Source of the DNA: Bifidobacterium sp. WK012_4_13
GTDB lineage: Bacteria; Actinomycetota; Actinomycetes; Actinomycetales; Bifidobacteriaceae
DNA length: 64,000 bases
Reading direction: 5' to 3'
NCBI RefSeq assembly: GCF_041080835.1
Contig: NZ_CP129683.1
Coordinates: 1,860,001-1,924,000, forward strand
In this document: one piece after another, positions 62,200 to 64,000 of the stretch
Numbering within the stretch: the first letter of the stretch is position 1
Layout: each line of letters opens with the position of its first letter
Program-made: the position numbers and the translations under genes
The notes under the pieces: model-generated
Told to the model about the DNA's origin: nothing
Database searches by the model: none
Seen by the model: only the letters and a program-made list of their open reading frames with translations

Positions 62200-64000
62200 T
62201 CACTTGCCGCTGGTCGAAGCCTGTTCGTCCGCCTGTGAACCCTCTTGCCGCGTATCGGTTCCACGATTCGCTGCAGCCTGGTCGCTTTCGGTCGTCGTGC
62301 TTGTGGAGGCGCTGGTGCTTGGAGTGGTCGTTGTCGGCTGCGTCGTCGTCGGCGATGCGCTCGGCGAGGCAGAGGTGCTTGCGGAGGCCGATGGGGAGGC
62401 TGATTGGGTCGGCGACGTGGTCTGCGTCGAAGAGTAGCTTCCAGTGCCCCACGTGCCATCCGGTCCGCCGACTTTTCCAGTGTCCGTGGCAGCCGGGAAG
62501 CTTTCATCGGAGACCCCTGCGAGGGCCTGTGACATGTATTGCGAGAACATGTAGGCCGGGTATCCGGAACCGTGTGCATAGCCAAGGAATGTCGGTACCT
62601 CCTCTGCACCTCCGCTAGCCGACGGGTACCATAGGCCGAATGCGGTGAGCGTCGAAGGTGTGAATCCTACGAAGTCAGCCGCTGTATTGTCGTTCGCCGT
62701 TCCTGACTTGCCTGCGATGGTCTTTCCGATCGAACGGGCCGCCGAACCGGTTCCACTTTGAATGACGCCCGTCATGGCCTTTTGAAGCAGTGCGACATCG
62801 TTTGCGTCGAACACCCTGGTGGTGCCTGTGGAAGTCTTGTATTGCGCCTTGCCTGCCTGATTCTCGACGCTTGCGACGATATGCAGGCTTGGCTTCGCGC
62901 CGTCGTTCGCCAAGGTCGAATATCCACGTGCAAGGTCCAGAACGCTCAATGAGACGACACCAAGCGTGTTGAAGGCCGACTTGCTGTCGATGGTCCCCTG
63001 AATGCCGGCATCCTTGGCAATCGAGGCGGTCTTTGCAGGTGTGACATGGTCGTTCAGGTCCATGAAGACGGTATTCACCGAGTTTGCAAGTGCCGTATAC
63101 AGATTGATGTATCCGTAGCTTACCCCACCATCGTTGGCGACCGATTTACCCACGCTTGCGAACGTTCGCGGCGAATTGCCGTTGAAGTACGTGTTCAGGC
63201 TCACGTCGTCCTGAATCGCGCCCAGCAAGGTGAACACCTTCATCGTCGAGCCGACCTGGAACGTGGATTGCGATGCGTTGTTCAGCTCACGCTTCAAATA
63301 GTCGTCGCCCGCATAGAGTGAGATGATCGCACCGGTTTTGGGGTTTACGCTGATGCCCCCGACTTCGAGGCCGGACGGAAGCGTGCCCGATTTCGTCGAA
63401 GGACTTGCGGTCTGAAACATCAGATCCTGCTTGGCCTTGTCTATGGTCGTGATGATCTTGTAGCCGCCGGTGTCCAGATTGCTTTCGGTGAAGGCCTTGC
63501 TTGCGATCAGCTCATCCTTGACCATCCGCAGAAGATATCCCTGCGGTCCGGCATACGCGTTCTGCGTCGTCGGAGTCACGGTCTTTGGCATGCTGGCATC
63601 CTTGAGCTGCTTGGCAGTTATGCGATTGTCCTCGCGCATTATTTTCAGCACCCGGGTGAATCGCAGCTTCGCCTCCTTCGCATTCGTCGCAGGGTCCCAA
63701 TTCGTCGGTGAGGGTATGATTCCTGCAAGCATCGCCGCTTCGGACAGCGTCAGGTTCTTGGCATCCTTGTTGAAGTATGCCTTCGATGCGGCTTCGATGC
63801 CATATGCCCCGCGTCCCAGATAGATCGTATTCATGTAGTTGCACAGCACGGTGCCCTTGTCCTCTGTCTGCGCGATCTTCAGCGCAAGGATGGCCTCTCT
63901 GAGCTTTCCCGAGTAGCTTGTGGTCTCGCCCAGATAATAGCGTTCGGCGTATTGCTGCGTGATCGTTGACCCGCCCTGGCGCGTGCCTTGCGTCACATTG
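62200..64000 (-). CDS. Class A penicillin-binding protein, N-terminus outside window
   Basis: About 600 residues of a bifunctional peptidoglycan synthase; the gene continues past the right end, so its start is missing. The first visible part is the glycosyltransferase (GT51) segment RQGGSTITQQYAERYYL and KGTVLCNYMNTIYLGRGAYGIEAAS. The transpeptidase has the SxxK motif (GSTMKVF), SxN (ANSVNTV) and KSGT (AGKSGTAND). The C-terminal 75 residues are Ser/Thr/Pro-rich repeats, probably an exposed wall-spanning tail. It is convergent with leuA. Confidence 0.95.
   Translation of the reverse strand, partial: NVTQGTRQGGSTITQQYAERYYLGETTSYSGKLREAILALKIAQTEDKGTVLCNYMNTIYLGRGAYGIEAASKAYFNKDAKNLTLSEAAMLAGIIPSPTNWDPATNAKEAKLRFTRVLKIMREDNRITAKQLKDASMPKTVTPTTQNAYAGPQGYLLRMVKDELIASKAFTESNLDTGGYKIITTIDKAKQDLMFQTASPSTKSGTLPSGLEVGGISVNPKTGAIISLYAGDDYLKRELNNASQSTFQVGSTMKVFTLLGAIQDDVSLNTYFNGNSPRTFASVGKSVANDGGVSYGYINLYTALANSVNTVFMDLNDHVTPAKTASIAKDAGIQGTIDSKSAFNTLGVVSLSVLDLARGYSTLANDGAKPSLHIVASVENQAGKAQYKTSTGTTRVFDANDVALLQKAMTGVIQSGTGSAARSIGKTIAGKSGTANDNTAADFVGFTPSTLTAFGLWYPSASGGAEEVPTFLGYAHGSGYPAYMFSQYMSQALAGVSDESFPAATDTGKVGGPDGTWGTGSYSSTQTTSPTQSASPSASASTSASPSASPTTTQPTTTTPSTSASTSTTTESDQAAANRGTDTRQEGSQADEQASTSGK

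Overview
The window is a continuous piece of a chromosome from a moderately high-GC actinobacterium, most likely Bifidobacteriaceae. The main reasons are the order tad pilus genes - dnaX - recR - split aspartokinase - asd - DUF5701 - leuA - class A PBP, the MurT/GatD pair, and an ftsY-amtB-glnK-glnD block. I cannot name a species. There are no rRNA, tRNA, phage, IS or CRISPR signatures. The only strongly accessory-looking stretch is the first 2.2 kb, which has sparse, small or decayed coding.

Layout. 1-2.2 kb: poorly coding DNA, a LIM-like zinc protein and a small membrane protein. 2.2-8 kb: a heterodimeric ABC exporter facing away from an OmpR-type two-component system. 8.1-10 kb: three unrecognised membrane proteins and a stand-alone Lrp/RAM protein. 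10.2-16.8 kb: de novo NAD synthesis, with the regulator nrtR followed by nadA-nadB-nadC and a cysteine desulfurase. 16.9-23.5 kb: a TetR regulator, ftsY, and nitrogen control (amtB-glnK-glnD), with a GlnR-type box upstream of amtB. 23.6-27.3 kb: a MATE pump, a cluster of DnaA boxes, a SemiSWEET and dnaB. 27.5-32 kb: murT-gatD (lipid II amidation), a phasin-like protein and a UbiB/ABC1 kinase. 32.3-36.3 kb: an amino-acid ABC uptake system without an ATPase gene, then a glycerophosphodiesterase. 36.4-41.7 kb: upp, a conserved hypothetical, a Nudix/histidine-phosphatase protein and ppk, all on the minus strand. 41.8-47.3 kb: feoA-feoB-feoC-like iron uptake, a short-chain dehydrogenase, and an Rrf2 regulator facing an NmrA/QorB-type oxidoreductase. 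47.4-52.9 kb: a probable orphan small RNA and the tad (Flp pilus) operon. 53-64 kb: dnaX-recR, aspartate-family and leucine synthesis, and a class A PBP that runs off the right end.

Three things are not explained by ordinary gene content. (1) A family of about 120-130 bp imperfect palindromes (at least four copies: 1945, 5981, 21482, 34966) shares a core near AAGTTTTTGGCACTT, while the outer arms differ between copies yet pair within each copy. (2) Short tandem repeats recur with unit lengths of 15 bp (also 9 and 18), inside nadB, murT and dnaX and also between genes. (3) A minus-strand promoter-terminator unit near 47.5-47.7 kb carries no convincing gene and probably encodes a small RNA.
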